Positions 8,647 to 18,167 of a stretch of DNA of 64,000 bases are shown here, piece by piece. The stretch covers positions 186,001-250,000 of the forward strand of contig NZ_JACFXY010000005.1 of assembly GCF_014946725.1 (NCBI RefSeq), read 5' to 3'. Source of the DNA: Mixta mediterraneensis. GTDB lineage: Bacteria > Pseudomonadota > Gammaproteobacteria > Enterobacterales > Enterobacteriaceae. Below the pieces are notes generated by a model that worked only from the letters and a program-made list of their open reading frames with translations, ran no database searches and was not told where the DNA came from. The position numbers were made by a program, and so were the translations under genes. Each line of letters opens with the position of its first letter. The first letter of the stretch is position 1.

Positions 8647-8662
8647 GTGTAAACGTTTTCCC
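8647..8662. promoter_or_regulatory. GalR/GalS-type operator
   Basis: GTGTAAACGTTTTCCC matches the gal operator consensus GTGnAAnCGnTTnCAC at every specified position but one. It lies 17 bases before the galR start codon, which suggests autoregulation of galR, and could also affect the divergent BisC-like gene. Confidence 0.65.
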
Positions 8663-8679
8663 CGCAAGCAGGTAAACGC

Positions 8680-9681
8680 ATGTCAACCATAAAGGATGTT
8701 GCCAGACTGGCGGGTGTTTCTGTCGCCACGGTTTCTCGCGTTATTAATCATTCTCCTAAAGCGAGCGAAAGCTCGCGCCTGGCTGTTAGCCAGGCGATGG
8801 AACAGCTTCAGTATCATCCAAACGCCAATGCGCGCGCCCTGGCGCAGCAATCCACGGAAACGTTGGGTTTGGTGGTGGGCGATGTTTCCGATCCATTTTT
8901 CGGTGCGATGGTGAAAGCGGTTGATGAAGTGGCAGGACAAACCGGCAAATTTTTGCTGATTGGTAACGGTTACCATAATGAGCAAAAAGAGCGACAGGCT
9001 ATTGAACAACTGATGCGCCATCGTTGCGCGGCCCTGGTGGTGCACGCCAAGAAAATTTCTGATGCCGAACTGGAAGTACTGATGAAGCAAGTGCCGGGCA
9101 TGGTGCTGCTGAACCGACTGCTGAAGGGCTTCGAAAAACGTTGTATCGCCCTTGACGATCGTTATGGCGCCTGGCTGGCCACGCGCCATCTGATCCAGTC
9201 TGGTCATCAAAATATTGCCTTCGTCTGTTCTACCCACACGATTTCTGATGCTGAAGATCGCCTGCAGGGTTATTACGATGCGCTCAAAGAGCATGGTTTA
9301 CCCTGTAACGATCGTCTGGTGACATGGGGCGAACCGGACGAAGTGGGTGGTGAACAGGCAATGACCGAACTGTTAGGGCGCGGCAAAAATTTCACTGCTG
9401 TCGCCTGCTATAACGATTCGATGGCCGCAGGTGCGCTGGCGGTGCTGAGCGATAATGGTGTACGCGTGCCGGAAGAGATGTCGCTGATCGGTTTCGATGA
9501 TGTGCTGGTATCACGCTATGTACGTCCGCGCCTCACTACCGTACGTTATCCGATTGTGACCATGGCGCAGCAGGCGGCCGAACTGGCGCTGGCATTAGCT
9601 AATAATCAGTCGCTGCCAGAAGTGACCAATATGTTTAACCCAACGCTGGTCCGTCGCCACTCGGTCAGCGGCCCTGCCTGA
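8680..9681 (+). CDS. galR: galactose operon repressor GalR
   Basis: LacI-family transcription factor, 333 residues (E. coli GalR 343), cytoplasmic, responding to D-galactose. The N-terminal helix-turn-helix (about residues 2-25, TIKDVARLAGVSVATVSRV) and hinge (NANARALAQQSTETLG) are followed by the periplasmic-binding-protein-like sensor domain. Segments such as VVGDVSDPFFGAMVKAVDEV, LIGNGYHNEQKERQAIEQL and GFDDVLVSRYVRPRLTTVRYP are nearly those of E. coli GalR and clearly closer to GalR than GalS. ATG 8680 is the family start. Neighbours omrB and omrA on the far side match the aas-omrA-omrB-galR order of E. coli, but lysA does not follow. A gal operator lies immediately upstream. Confidence 0.95.
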   Translation: MSTIKDVARLAGVSVATVSRVINHSPKASESSRLAVSQAMEQLQYHPNANARALAQQSTETLGLVVGDVSDPFFGAMVKAVDEVAGQTGKFLLIGNGYHNEQKERQAIEQLMRHRCAALVVHAKKISDAELEVLMKQVPGMVLLNRLLKGFEKRCIALDDRYGAWLATRHLIQSGHQNIAFVCSTHTISDAEDRLQGYYDALKEHGLPCNDRLVTWGEPDEVGGEQAMTELLGRGKNFTAVACYNDSMAAGALAVLSDNGVRVPEEMSLIGFDDVLVSRYVRPRLTTVRYPIVTMAQQAAELALALANNQSLPEVTNMFNPTLVRRHSVSGPA

Positions 9682-9720
9682 AGAGATTACGGACGGCTTT
9701 TTCTGCTGCTCTTCGCTTCC

Positions 9721-9734
9721 TTGTTTCAGGTCAA
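9721..9734 (+). promoter_or_regulatory. candidate FNR box upstream of nrdDG
   Basis: TTGTTTCAGGTCAA matches the FNR consensus TTGATnnnnATCAA at 8 of 10 specified bases, about 85 bases upstream of the nrdD start codon. FNR activation of nrdDG is known in E. coli. This is a by-eye match without a mapped promoter. Confidence 0.4.
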
Positions 9735-9819
9735 ACCGGATACAACTATTTCGCGGCAATAACTACATGTTGTGCGTAAACTTCCTGGGAATCCCCACAT
9801 ATGGATTTCTGGAGTAAGT

Positions 9820-11958
9820 ATGGCAACGGTGGTAATCAAACGCGACGGTTGTCGCACAGGTTTTGATGTGCAACGTATTCGCGCGGCCGTCGCAGCAGCG
9901 GCACGGGCAGCAAACGTTGACGATACAGGCTGGTGCGCAGCGGCGGCCGATAAGGTCAGTGCACGGCTGGCTGAAAAACATGAAGTCGATATTCGCGATA
10001 TTCAGGATGCGGTAGAAGAAACGCTGATGTCCGGCCCTTACCCGCAGCTGGCGCGAGTGTATATTGAATATCGCCACGACCGCGACGTTGCGCGGGAACA
10101 GCGTGGCAGACTGCATCACGCTATCCACGGCTTAGTCGATCAAACCAACGCGGCGTTGCTCCATGAGAATGCCAATAAAGACAGCAAAGTGATCCCAACC
10201 CAGCGTGATTTGCTGGCAGGGATCGTCGCTAAACACTATGCGCAACAGCAGATCCTGCCACGCGACATTGTGCTGGCGCATCAGCGCGGCGAAATCCACT
10301 ATCACGATCTCGACTACTCTCCCTTCTTTCCAATGTTTAACTGCATGCTGATCGATTTAAAAGGTATGTTGAATAACGGCTTCAGGATGGGAAATGCCGA
10401 CATTGCACCGCCGAAATCCATCGCTACCGCCACTGCCGTTACCGCGCAAATTATTGCTCAGGTTGCCAGCCATATTTACGGCGGCACCACCATCAATCGC
10501 ATCGATGAAGTACTCGCGCCGTTTGTTGCGTTGAGCCTGGAAAAACACCGCGCGGTGGCGCTTGCATGGCAGATAGCGGATGCAGAAACCTATGCGCGAG
10601 AGCGCACCGAAAAAGAGTGCTATGACGCTTTCCAGTCACTGGAATATGAGGTGAATACGCTGCATACCGCCAATGGTCAGACGCCTTTTGTGACCTTTGG
10701 CTTCGGCCTGGGCACCGACTGGGCAGCGCGTCTGATCCAGCAATCGATCCTGCGTAATCGCCTGGCCGGATTGGGTAAAAATCACAAAACGGCGGTATTC
10801 CCCAAGCTGGTTTTTGCTATTCGGGAAGGCGTGAATCGTCGTCCCGGTGACAGTAATTATGACATAAAGCAACTGGCTCTCGAATGTGCCAGCAAGCGTA
10901 TGTATCCCGATATTCTTAATTATGATCAGGTAGTTAGCGCAACTGGTTCGTTTAAGACCCCGATGGGCTGCCGCAGCTTTCTTGGCGTGTATGAGGAGAA
11001 AGGCCAACAGATCCACGAAGGACGTAACAACATTGGCGTGATTAGCCTGAATTTACCGCGCATCGCGCTGGAAGCCAGCGGTGACGAAGCGCGTTTCTGG
11101 AAATTACTGGATACGCGTCTGGCTCTGGCAAAACGCGCATTGATGACACGCGTGGCACGCCTGGAAAAAACTAAAGCGCGCGTTGCACCGATCCTCTATA
11201 TGGAAGGGGCGTGCGGCATACGCCTGGATGCAGAGGATGAGGTTGGGCCAATTTTTCGCAATGGCCGCGCTTCGCTGTCGCTGGGTTTTATTGGCCTGCA
11301 TGAAACGCTGAACGCGCTGAGTGGTAATGCGCGGCATCCTTATGATGATGCCGCTCTGCGTGCTAAAGGCATCGCAATCATCAGGCATATGCGATTGGCC
11401 GTCGATGCATGGAAAGCAGAAACGGGTTACGGTTTCAGCCTGTACAGCACGCCCAGCGAAAATCTGTGCGATCGCTTCTGCCGCCTGGATACCGCTGAGT
11501 TTGGGACGATCGCTGGCGTGACCGATAAAGGTTATTACACCAATAGTTTTCATCTGGACGTTGAGAAAAAAGTGAACCCTTACGACAAAATTGACTTCGA
11601 GGCGCCTTATCCGCCGCTGGCGAATGGCGGTTTCATTTGCTATGGCGAATACCCTAATGTGCAACACAATCTGAAAGCGCTGGAAGATGTCTGGGATTAC
11701 AGCTACAACCGCGTGCCCTATTACGGCACCAATACACCCATCGATGAATGTTATGAGTGCGGCTTCAGCGGCGAGTTTAGCTGTACCAGCCGCGGATTTA
11801 CCTGCCCCAACTGTGGCAATCACGATTCGGCGCGTGTTTCAGTGACGCGACGCGTCTGCGGTTATCTGGGTAGCCCGGATGCTCGTCCGTTCAATGCCGG
11901 TAAGCAGCAGGAAGTACAGCGCCGGACCAAACATATGGAAAGCGGGTCGCTGGGATGA
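9820..11958 (+). CDS. nrdD: anaerobic ribonucleoside-triphosphate reductase
   Basis: Oxygen-sensitive glycyl-radical enzyme that reduces NTPs to dNTPs, 712 residues, the same as E. coli. Start ATG 9820 (MATVVIKRDGCR) follows GGAG at 9811-9814; an in-frame start at 9772 lacks family similarity. The N-terminal ATP-cone occupies about residues 3-90. The glycyl-radical loop RRVCGYLGSPDARP gives Gly681. A zinc site of four cysteines lies just before it (CYECG and CPNCG). The substrate-binding segment SPFFPMFNCMLIDLKGML is conserved. The stop overlaps the start of nrdG, so the two are cotranscribed and translationally coupled. Confidence 0.98.
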   Translation: MATVVIKRDGCRTGFDVQRIRAAVAAAARAANVDDTGWCAAAADKVSARLAEKHEVDIRDIQDAVEETLMSGPYPQLARVYIEYRHDRDVAREQRGRLHHAIHGLVDQTNAALLHENANKDSKVIPTQRDLLAGIVAKHYAQQQILPRDIVLAHQRGEIHYHDLDYSPFFPMFNCMLIDLKGMLNNGFRMGNADIAPPKSIATATAVTAQIIAQVASHIYGGTTINRIDEVLAPFVALSLEKHRAVALAWQIADAETYARERTEKECYDAFQSLEYEVNTLHTANGQTPFVTFGFGLGTDWAARLIQQSILRNRLAGLGKNHKTAVFPKLVFAIREGVNRRPGDSNYDIKQLALECASKRMYPDILNYDQVVSATGSFKTPMGCRSFLGVYEEKGQQIHEGRNNIGVISLNLPRIALEASGDEARFWKLLDTRLALAKRALMTRVARLEKTKARVAPILYMEGACGIRLDAEDEVGPIFRNGRASLSLGFIGLHETLNALSGNARHPYDDAALRAKGIAIIRHMRLAVDAWKAETGYGFSLYSTPSENLCDRFCRLDTAEFGTIAGVTDKGYYTNSFHLDVEKKVNPYDKIDFEAPYPPLANGGFICYGEYPNVQHNLKALEDVWDYSYNRVPYYGTNTPIDECYECGFSGEFSCTSRGFTCPNCGNHDSARVSVTRRVCGYLGSPDARPFNAGKQQEVQRRTKHMESGSLG

Positions 11959-12422
11959 TGCATATTCATCGCTATTATGATGTCGATATTGTGAATGGCC
12001 CCGGCACGCGCTGCACGCTGTTTGTCGCCGGGTGCGAACATCAATGTCGCGGCTGCTACAACCAAAGCACCTGGCGGCTCGATTCCGGTCAGCCATTTAC
12101 CTTAGCAATGGAAGAGCAGTTGCTGAGGGATTTGCAGGATACGCGCATTCCGCGTCAGGGTTTGTCGCTCAGCGGCGGCGATCCACTGCATCCTCATAAT
12201 GTGCCGCACATTCGCCGCCTGGTAAAACGCGTGCGCCAGGCGTGCCGCGGCAAAGATATTTGGGTATGGACCGGTTATAAGATGGCGGAACTGAATGCGG
12301 CCCAGCGCGAGGTACTGAGCAACATTGATGTGCTGATTGATGGTCGCTTTATTGAGGCAGAGAAAGATGCCACGCTGCAATGGCGCGGTAGCCGCAACCA
12401 GCACATTTGGTATTTACGCTGA
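11955..12422 (+). CDS. nrdG: NrdD-activating radical SAM enzyme
   Basis: Generates the glycyl radical on NrdD using S-adenosylmethionine and a [4Fe-4S] cluster. It has 155 residues, the usual length. Cluster ligands Cys27, Cys31 and Cys34 are in GCEHQCRGCYN (CX3CX2C). SLSGGDPLHP is the conserved GGDP-type SAM-binding motif and DIWVWTGY is also typical. ATG 11955 overlaps the nrdD stop (ATGA), with a second ATG at 11958. The 3' end overlaps the convergent yraR by 9 bases. Confidence 0.97.
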   Translation: MMHIHRYYDVDIVNGPGTRCTLFVAGCEHQCRGCYNQSTWRLDSGQPFTLAMEEQLLRDLQDTRIPRQGLSLSGGDPLHPHNVPHIRRLVKRVRQACRGKDIWVWTGYKMAELNAAQREVLSNIDVLIDGRFIEAEKDATLQWRGSRNQHIWYLR

Positions 12423-13049
12423 ATGGCGCGGAATGTCAGCGGATTCAATAACTTTCACGCGTTCACCGCCCGGTAAAAAAGCCTGATGATACAGACACTG
12501 CGCCACGTCGTACGCATGCACAGAACGCCAGTTGCCCGGTAGCAGGCCGAACAGCGGCGCCAGCAGGTTTTCGCCACCGCGTTTGGCCTGTCGTTCACCC
12601 AGTAATAACGAAGGCCGTACCAGCGTCAGACGTGGCCAGCCTTGATGGCGCAGCGCATTTTCCATTTCACCTTTTACCCGATTATAAAAAAACGGCGAAT
12701 GACGATTGGCGCCGTGAGCGCTTACTACCAGCATCTGCTTCGCTCCCAAACGTAAACCGCTTAATCCGCTGTCTACGACCAGGGTGTAATCGACCTGCAC
12801 AAAGGCTTCTTTACTGCCTGCCTGTTTTCGGGTGGTGCCCAGACAGCAAAACACCGTGTCTAGCGAGGTTTCCAGCGGGCCTAACACGTCAGTTAAATCT
12901 GCTTCAACCGGATTCACCACTTTACGCATCTCTGGCAATGCACGGCGCGTGGGCGCAATGATTTCGTCGATCCGTGAATCGTCAATCAGCAATCGCAGCA
13001 GATGTGACCCGACTAGCCCAGTTGCACCGGTCAGTAGTATGCGATTCAT
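12414..13049 (-). CDS. yraR: NAD(P)-binding Rossmann-fold protein YraR
   Basis: Small atypical short-chain-dehydrogenase-like protein, 211 residues (E. coli YraR 211). The glycine-rich dinucleotide motif LLTGATGLVGSHLLRLL is at residues 4-20, and VDTVFCCLGTT-like and VVSAHGANRHSPFFYNRVKGEME segments follow the HTATIP2/YraR family. Function is unproven in any organism I know of; an oxidoreductase-type fold without a known substrate. It lies convergent with nrdG and its stop is inside the nrdG coding end. Confidence 0.88.
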   Translation of the reverse strand: MNRILLTGATGLVGSHLLRLLIDDSRIDEIIAPTRRALPEMRKVVNPVEADLTDVLGPLETSLDTVFCCLGTTRKQAGSKEAFVQVDYTLVVDSGLSGLRLGAKQMLVVSAHGANRHSPFFYNRVKGEMENALRHQGWPRLTLVRPSLLLGERQAKRGGENLLAPLFGLLPGNWRSVHAYDVAQCLYHQAFLPGGERVKVIESADIPRHSA

Positions 13050-13286
13050 CGTATCTCCTTAGATTCGCAACATCATGCTACTTAAGACTATATCCTAAAT
13101 ACCTTACGTTGCAGGCAGGCGGCCAAACCGGGCGTTTTCCGGGATGGCTTCCGGGCAGCGAGCAAGGACTTTACAGCCAGTAGCAGGACGGATATACGGC
13201 TTGGCTTGCGTTTTTATAATGAATGACCAGGCTTATTGAGTATTCAGGATAGCGCCATTCGCGCTTCACGTTGTTCAGGAGGAAAA

Positions 13287-13808
13287 ATGAGCAAGAAAGT
13301 TGCGGTTTTAATCACCGATGAATTTGAAGACTCAGAATTTACCTCACCTGCGGATGCTTATAAGCAAGCGGGCTTTGAAGTCATCACTATTGAAAAGCAA
13401 GCCGGGAAAACCATTAAAGGCAAAAAAGGCGAAGCGGAAGTGACTATCGATCGTAGCATTGATGATGTCAGCCCAGCGGAATTTGATGCGCTGCTGCTGC
13501 CGGGCGGACACTCGCCGGATTCGCTGCGCGGTGACGATCGCTTTGTCAAATTCACCAAAGATTTTGTCGCTAGCGGCAAACCTATTTTTGCTATTTGCCA
13601 CGGCCCGCAGCTGCTGATCAGCGCCAACGGCGTACGCGGTCGTAAGATGACCTGCGTTAAGGCTATCGCTGTCGATTTGATCAATGCCGGTGCCGACTTC
13701 CACGACAAAGAAGTGGTCGTTGATGAGGATAAACTGGTAACCAGCCGTACCCCAGAGGACTTACCGGCGTTCAATCGTGAGTCGCTGCGTATTCTGCAAG
13801 CAGCCTGA
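13287..13808 (+). CDS. yhbO: DJ-1/PfpI family protein YhbO (stress-protective deglycase-like)
   Basis: PfpI-like cysteine hydrolase-fold protein, 173 residues (E. coli 172), cytoplasmic. The nucleophile elbow AICHGPQ places the reactive cysteine at 104, with His105. An acidic residue in DEFED near the N-terminus matches the family. The family has been linked to protection against glyoxal and oxidative or acid stress. ATG 13287 follows AGGAGG at ideal spacing; an in-frame start 51 bases upstream lacks similarity. A strong hairpin terminator follows the gene. Confidence 0.94.
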   Translation: MSKKVAVLITDEFEDSEFTSPADAYKQAGFEVITIEKQAGKTIKGKKGEAEVTIDRSIDDVSPAEFDALLLPGGHSPDSLRGDDRFVKFTKDFVASGKPIFAICHGPQLLISANGVRGRKMTCVKAIAVDLINAGADFHDKEVVVDEDKLVTSRTPEDLPAFNRESLRILQAA

Positions 13809-13814
13809 CTCATT

Positions 13815-13843
13815 TTCCCTTTCCCGCCTGGGAAAGGGAATTT

Positions 13844-13844
<1 letters not shown>
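13815..13844. terminator. bidirectional terminator between yhbO and yhbP
   Basis: A perfect 11-bp stem (TTCCCTTTCCC and GGGAAAGGGAA) with a GCCT loop is flanked by T-rich sequence on the plus strand and A-rich on the other side. It can end both convergent genes. Confidence 0.85.
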
Positions 13845-14290
<446 letters not shown>

Positions 14291-14365
14291 TCAATGCGCC
14301 CCGTCGCCAGATAGCGGCCATACGACAAGCGCGCTACACTGCCCGGCAGGCTTTATGTAGAGAAG

Positions 14366-14659
14366 ATGAAGATGAATCAGAGCTGGCAGCTCTATATTGT
14401 GCGTACCGCCGCTGGCGCGCTTTATACCGGTATTACCACTGACGTGACGCGTCGCGTGAACCAGCACCAAAGCGGACGCGGTGCACGCGCGCTACGCGGC
14501 AAAGGCCCGCTGGATTTAGTCTTTCACTGCGACGCAGGCGATCGCGCCAATGCATCACGACTGGAATATCAGGTTAAACAGCTAACGCGTCAGAAAAAGC
14601 TGCTCCTGGTTGCCAGCCAGCCTGTCAGCCTGGATAGCTGGTTCAGTCGAAGCGATTAA
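14366..14659 (+). CDS. yhbQ: GIY-YIG nuclease-superfamily protein YhbQ
   Basis: Small UvrC/URI-type GIY-YIG domain protein, 97 residues (E. coli 100). The domain signature is [19 protein letters not shown] with the catalytic-type arginine region [21 protein letters not shown]. coli YhbQ has been described as a structure-tolerant DNA endonuclease of stress response; for this copy that is by homology. The last 17 bases overlap the convergent yhbS gene. Confidence 0.92.
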   Translation: MKMNQSWQLYIVRTAAGALYTGITTDVTRRVNQHQSGRGARALRGKGPLDLVFHCDAGDRANASRLEYQVKQLTRQKKLLLVASQPVSLDSWFSRSD

Positions 14660-15149
14660 ACGGCTCTGAATACTCGATACGCCCTTCTGCACCTTCAAAG
14701 GCGGTATCTGCCAGCTGATAAACCTGAAAAGCAGCCTCAGCGCCCGGCCAGCGACAATGCAAACCGTGACGCGCCGCGGGTTCAAAACCAAAGCGGTTAT
14801 AGAACGCCGGCTCGCCCATCACAACCACCGCGCTGTAACCGAACTCGTTAAGCGCATCCAGGCCTTCATAGATCAGCTGTTTAGCGATGCCTTTACCGCG
14901 CAGGCTTTCATCAACCGCCAGCGGAGCGAGTCCAACCCAGCCACGCTCTTCACCTTGCAAGGTCACCGGACTAAAAGCAGCATAGCCTAATACCCGCCCT
15001 TCATCGTCTGTTGCCACTACGCCAAGCGTCAGTAATCCAGCTTCACGTAGTGCCTGCGTCAATTCCGCTTCGGCAGCGGTTTTAAAGCAGCGTTTAAGTA
15101 AGCCATCAATGCCTGCTGCATCAACGCCGATCTCGGTTCGAATTAACAT
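14643..15149 (-). CDS. yhbS: GNAT-family N-acetyltransferase YhbS
   Basis: 168-residue predicted acetyl-CoA-dependent acetyltransferase (E. coli 167). The acetyl-CoA pyrophosphate-binding motif is in [17 protein letters not shown] (about residues 75-92), and [18 protein letters not shown] is the family's motif B region. The acceptor substrate is unclear. The start codon overlaps the ubiT stop (7 bases), so the two genes are translationally coupled in an operon. Confidence 0.92.
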   Translation of the reverse strand: MLIRTEIGVDAAGIDGLLKRCFKTAAEAELTQALREAGLLTLGVVATDDEGRVLGYAAFSPVTLQGEERGWVGLAPLAVDESLRGKGIAKQLIYEGLDALNEFGYSAVVVMGEPAFYNRFGFEPAARHGLHCRWPGAEAAFQVYQLADTAFEGAEGRIEYSEPFNRFD

Positions 15150-15631
15150 ATCGCACCCGCGCGTGCCTGTACGGCTTTCGCGTCCAGTTTCATTCCTGCC
15201 TCCACAAAAGCAGCCAGCAGCTGTAATCCCGTGCGTAACGGCATGGACATGGCGTCAAGTTCAATTGCATCCATTACGTGTTTTACCTCCAGCCCCAGTT
15301 CTGTGTCGCCCTCAATCGCCAGACGCCGTTGAAAGAACAACATGTCAGGATCTGCTTTATGTGCTGCCAGCAGCAACAAATCATTAGCATTGCCCCGGAA
15401 CCAGACATCTGCCCTGGCATCCGACAATACCACCAGTTGGCCATTCTGAAGCGTGATGCTCCCTGTCAAATTCATATCACCCATTTCGATCCCCAGAAAG
15501 CGCCCTTCCAGGAAGTCTAACTCACCTTCAGCCAAAGAATAACGAAAATGCCAGTTCAGGAGCTGTTGCAGTAACAACTTCTTAACGTTAAACGGGATAA
15601 GTGCTACAGGTAAGCTTAAAATTTTAGGCAT
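15143..15631 (-). CDS. ubiT: UbiT, accessory factor of O2-independent ubiquinone synthesis (YhbT)
   Basis: SCP2-domain lipid-binding protein, 162 residues from ATG 15631 (TTG 15643 would give 166; E. coli UbiT 174). Conserved core: GELDFLEGRFLGIEMGD, DLLLLAAHKADPDMLFFQRRL and IEGDTELGLEVKHVMDAIELD. In E. coli UbiT works with UbiU and UbiV, which carry [4Fe-4S] clusters and hydroxylate the ubiquinone ring without oxygen. Here the divergent ubiU and ubiV are destroyed, so UbiT stands without its partners. It is coupled to yhbS. Regulation is not visible. Confidence 0.92.
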   Translation of the reverse strand: MPKILSLPVALIPFNVKKLLLQQLLNWHFRYSLAEGELDFLEGRFLGIEMGDMNLTGSITLQNGQLVVLSDARADVWFRGNANDLLLLAAHKADPDMLFFQRRLAIEGDTELGLEVKHVMDAIELDAMSMPLRTGLQLLAAFVEAGMKLDAKAVQARAGAIC

Positions 15632-15867
15632 TTTTTCACGCAAGATATATGCAACCGCTTCAACACAGCTATCGCTCCCTTAAAAAAATTTTACGTATAG
15701 TGCCATATCCATCTGCCTGCGCCTCCGCTGAGATCAATAAACTTTCTCAGAAAATATAAAAAACGCAGCGATAAAGAGAATGTTGCGTTTCGCTGCCTTA
15801 AATCAATGCGGCCTTAAAAACCTATGTCTAGACTCGACTCTCATCGGTATGTCGAGAGGATTCAGGT

Positions 15868-16606
15868 ATGGAATTACTATGCCCGGCGGCACTCTGCCCG
15901 CACTACGAACCGCGGTGGAGAACGGAGCGGATGCCGTCTATGTCGGCCTGAAAGATGGCACCAACGCACGCCATTTTGCCGGTTTGAATTTCACAGATAA
16001 AAAGCTGGCAGAAGTCGCACGTTATCTGCATCAGCATCGCCGTAAATTGCATGTGGCAATTAATACTTTTGCGCATCCGGGCGACATGGCGCGCTGGCAG
16101 CGGGCTATTGATATGGCGGCACAAAATGGTGCGGATGCGTTGATCCTTGCGGACATCGCCACGCTGGGTTACAGCAGTGTACTGAACGCGGTATTCGGCA
16201 TCATTTCGAAGTGGAAGTGATGGGCTACGGTCATCTGCCACTGGCACTGTCGGCGCGTTGCTTTACTGCTCGTTCAGAAAATCGAGCTAAAGATGCCTGC
16301 GAAACCTGCTGCATTCATTATCCCAATGGGCGGCACGTTAAATCGCAAGAGGGCCAACAGATGTTTATTCTTAACGGGATACAGACGATGAGCGGCTACT
16401 GCTACAATCCTGGTAACGACCTGGCGGGTATGCATCATCTGGGAGATATTATACGGTTATCACCTCAAAGTCTGGATACGCTGCAGGAAATTGCACGTTT
16501 CCGTGCCAATGAAGAGGGCCAGGCCCCGCTGATGTTAGCGAACGGCAACGACTGCAACGGGTACTGGCGCAGGCTGGCGGGTATGGTTCTGACATCGCCC
16601 GAATGA
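15868..16606 (+). pseudogene. ubiU-ubiV deletion relic
   Basis: Remains of two U32-family genes (yhbU, yhbV) for O2-independent ubiquinone hydroxylation. ATG 15868 begins as UbiU (MELLCPA), then one base is missing in the G-run near 15885-15888 and the UbiU frame continues as GTLPALRTAVENGADAVYVGLKDGTNARHF to LILADIATLGYSS. Near 16171-16180 the sequence jumps to the middle of UbiV, in a different frame (TERGIRHHFEVEVM, then GHLPLALSARCFTAR to the natural UbiV C-terminus ending at 16606). About 100 N-terminal residues of UbiU and about 140 C-terminal residues of UbiV remain; roughly 1.1-1.2 kb is gone. Three of the four UbiV cluster cysteines survive (RCFTAR, ACETCC), but the N-terminal one and all UbiU cluster cysteines from the deleted part are lost. 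No functional product is expected. Confidence 0.92.
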
Positions 16607-16719
16607 AAGGCACATACAGGCTATATTCCGGCTAACGTTAACAGTTTTAATAGGGGTAAGGATGCATAATACTGGTTGGAGCAGGATTTAACGCTTGCGC
16701 CATACACTTTGGAGTACCC

Positions 16720-17727
16720 ATGTCTGAGAAAAAAAACGTCCGCCTTTCCGTTTTGGATCTGGCCCCGATTCCACAAGGCGCCACGCCGCGTGACGCTTTC
16801 CATAACTCACTGGCGCTGGCGCGTCAGGCTGAAGCGTTAGGCTATCAGCGCTACTGGCTGGCTGAGCACCATAACATGACCGGCATTGCCAGCGCGGCAA
16901 CTGCGGTGCTGATTGGTTATCTCGCGGCGAATACTGAAAAACTGCAATTAGGTTCGGGCGGAATTATGCTGCCTAACCACGCGCCGCTAGTCATTGCCGA
17001 GCAGTTTGGTACGCTCGCCTCACTTTATCCTGGCCGTATTGATCTGGGCTTAGGCCGCGCGCCTGGCTCAGACCAGCGCACCATGATGGCACTGCGTCGA
17101 CATCTTTCCAGCGCTCAGGCCGACACCTTCCCGGATGATGTTCAGGAACTTATAAACTGGTTCGATGCAGAAGCAGATGAGCAGCCGCCCGTGCAGCCCG
17201 TGCCGGGTTTAGGGATGAAAATTCCGGTGTGGCTGTTGGGATCCAGTCTTTATAGCGCCCAACTGTCTGCAAAAATGGGCTTGCCGTTTGCTTTTGCCTC
17301 GCATTTTGCGCCGGACCAGCTGTTCCAGGCTCTGCAACTTTATCGCGAAAACTTCCAGCCCTCTGCACGGCTTGCCAGGCCTTACGCGACGGTATGTATT
17401 AATGTCGTTGCCGCTGACAGTGATAAGGATGCGCGCTTCCTGTTTACTTCGCAGCAGCAGCAATTTATCAACCTGCGTCGTGGCAAACCTGGCCCGTTAC
17501 CTGCGCCCGTACAGAATATGGATAGCCTGTGGTCGCCGTCAGAACAGTACGGCGTGCAGCAGGCGTTGAGCATGTCATTAGTCGGTGATGGCGATAAAAT
17601 ACGCCACGGTTTAGCAGCTCTGCTGCGCGAAACGCAGGCTGATGAGATTATGGTTAATGGTCAGATCCATGACCCGCAAGCACGTTTGCGTTCATTTGCC
17701 ATTGCAATGGACGCCGCCCGCGCGTAG
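16720..17727 (+). CDS. yhbW: luciferase-like flavin monooxygenase YhbW
   Basis: Bacterial-luciferase-superfamily TIM-barrel protein that would use FMN, 335 residues, full length against E. coli YhbW (335). Diagnostic segments: [63 protein letters not shown] and [18 protein letters not shown]. The natural substrate is unknown. ATG 16720 is the family start. In E. coli mtr follows before deaD; here there is no mtr and about 440 non-coding bases. Confidence 0.93.
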   Translation: MSEKKNVRLSVLDLAPIPQGATPRDAFHNSLALARQAEALGYQRYWLAEHHNMTGIASAATAVLIGYLAANTEKLQLGSGGIMLPNHAPLVIAEQFGTLASLYPGRIDLGLGRAPGSDQRTMMALRRHLSSAQADTFPDDVQELINWFDAEADEQPPVQPVPGLGMKIPVWLLGSSLYSAQLSAKMGLPFAFASHFAPDQLFQALQLYRENFQPSARLARPYATVCINVVAADSDKDARFLFTSQQQQFINLRRGKPGPLPAPVQNMDSLWSPSEQYGVQQALSMSLVGDGDKIRHGLAALLRETQADEIMVNGQIHDPQARLRSFAIAMDAARA

Positions 17728-18166
17728 TAATCCAGGCTGCGGTGGGACGGCTTATCGTTCTGTGCCCCCTCACCGCCAGTTGTTAAAGCGTTGCGCTTAC
17801 CTGTCGGCTTATGAATGGCAGAACGGCGATGCACGTTGTTACGCCCAATAATCTGTCCGCTTCGTCATCATAAATATCCTTCATTTAATGACGGCTGGTT
17901 TTTGCACCATGCCGTTAGCAAATTCTGCTGCGTCGAAACGAGCAGTAAGAAAAGCTTACTGGTTTGCAGAAACAAAGACTCAGGATGAGTTTGGCAGTCA
18001 CGGAGAGGCGCGAAGGTAGGGATAGATGAGGAATGTGAGTAGCCAGCGTTTACCTGGCCTGAAATAAAAACGCCTGATGCAATGCATCAGGCGTTTTAGC
18101 GTACAGAAAACAGTAACCTGCGCTAAGGCTGGTCATCACTTAGCGGGCATTGCTGCCCCGCTCAGT
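17728..18166. other. gene-free stretch between yhbW and deaD
   Basis: I find no recognisable gene in 440 bases. Short frames on either strand have no family resemblance. The position corresponds to mtr (tryptophan permease) in E. coli, but no mtr remnant could be recognised. The only clear element is the bidirectional terminator at 18067-18097. Confidence 0.6.
18067..18097. terminator. bidirectional terminator before deaD 3' end
   Basis: A near-continuous palindrome, AAAACGCCTGATGCA then TGCATCAGGCGTTTT, gives a long GC-rich stem with A-tract before and T-tract after. It lies about 70 bases past the deaD stop on the minus strand and can terminate from both sides. Confidence 0.85.
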
Positions 18167-18167
18167 T

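Noticed and set aside
8683..9294. 203-codon minus-strand frame
   Set aside because: Antisense to galR with no recognisable domain.
9761..9776. Possible NrdR box before nrdD
   Set aside because: One imperfect box is visible but the second box at the usual three-turn spacing is not, so the evidence is too weak.
11104..11823. 239-codon minus-strand frame
   Set aside because: Antisense to nrdD with no recognisable domain.
17642..17851. 69-codon frame after yhbW
   Set aside because: It starts inside yhbW in another frame and resembles nothing known.
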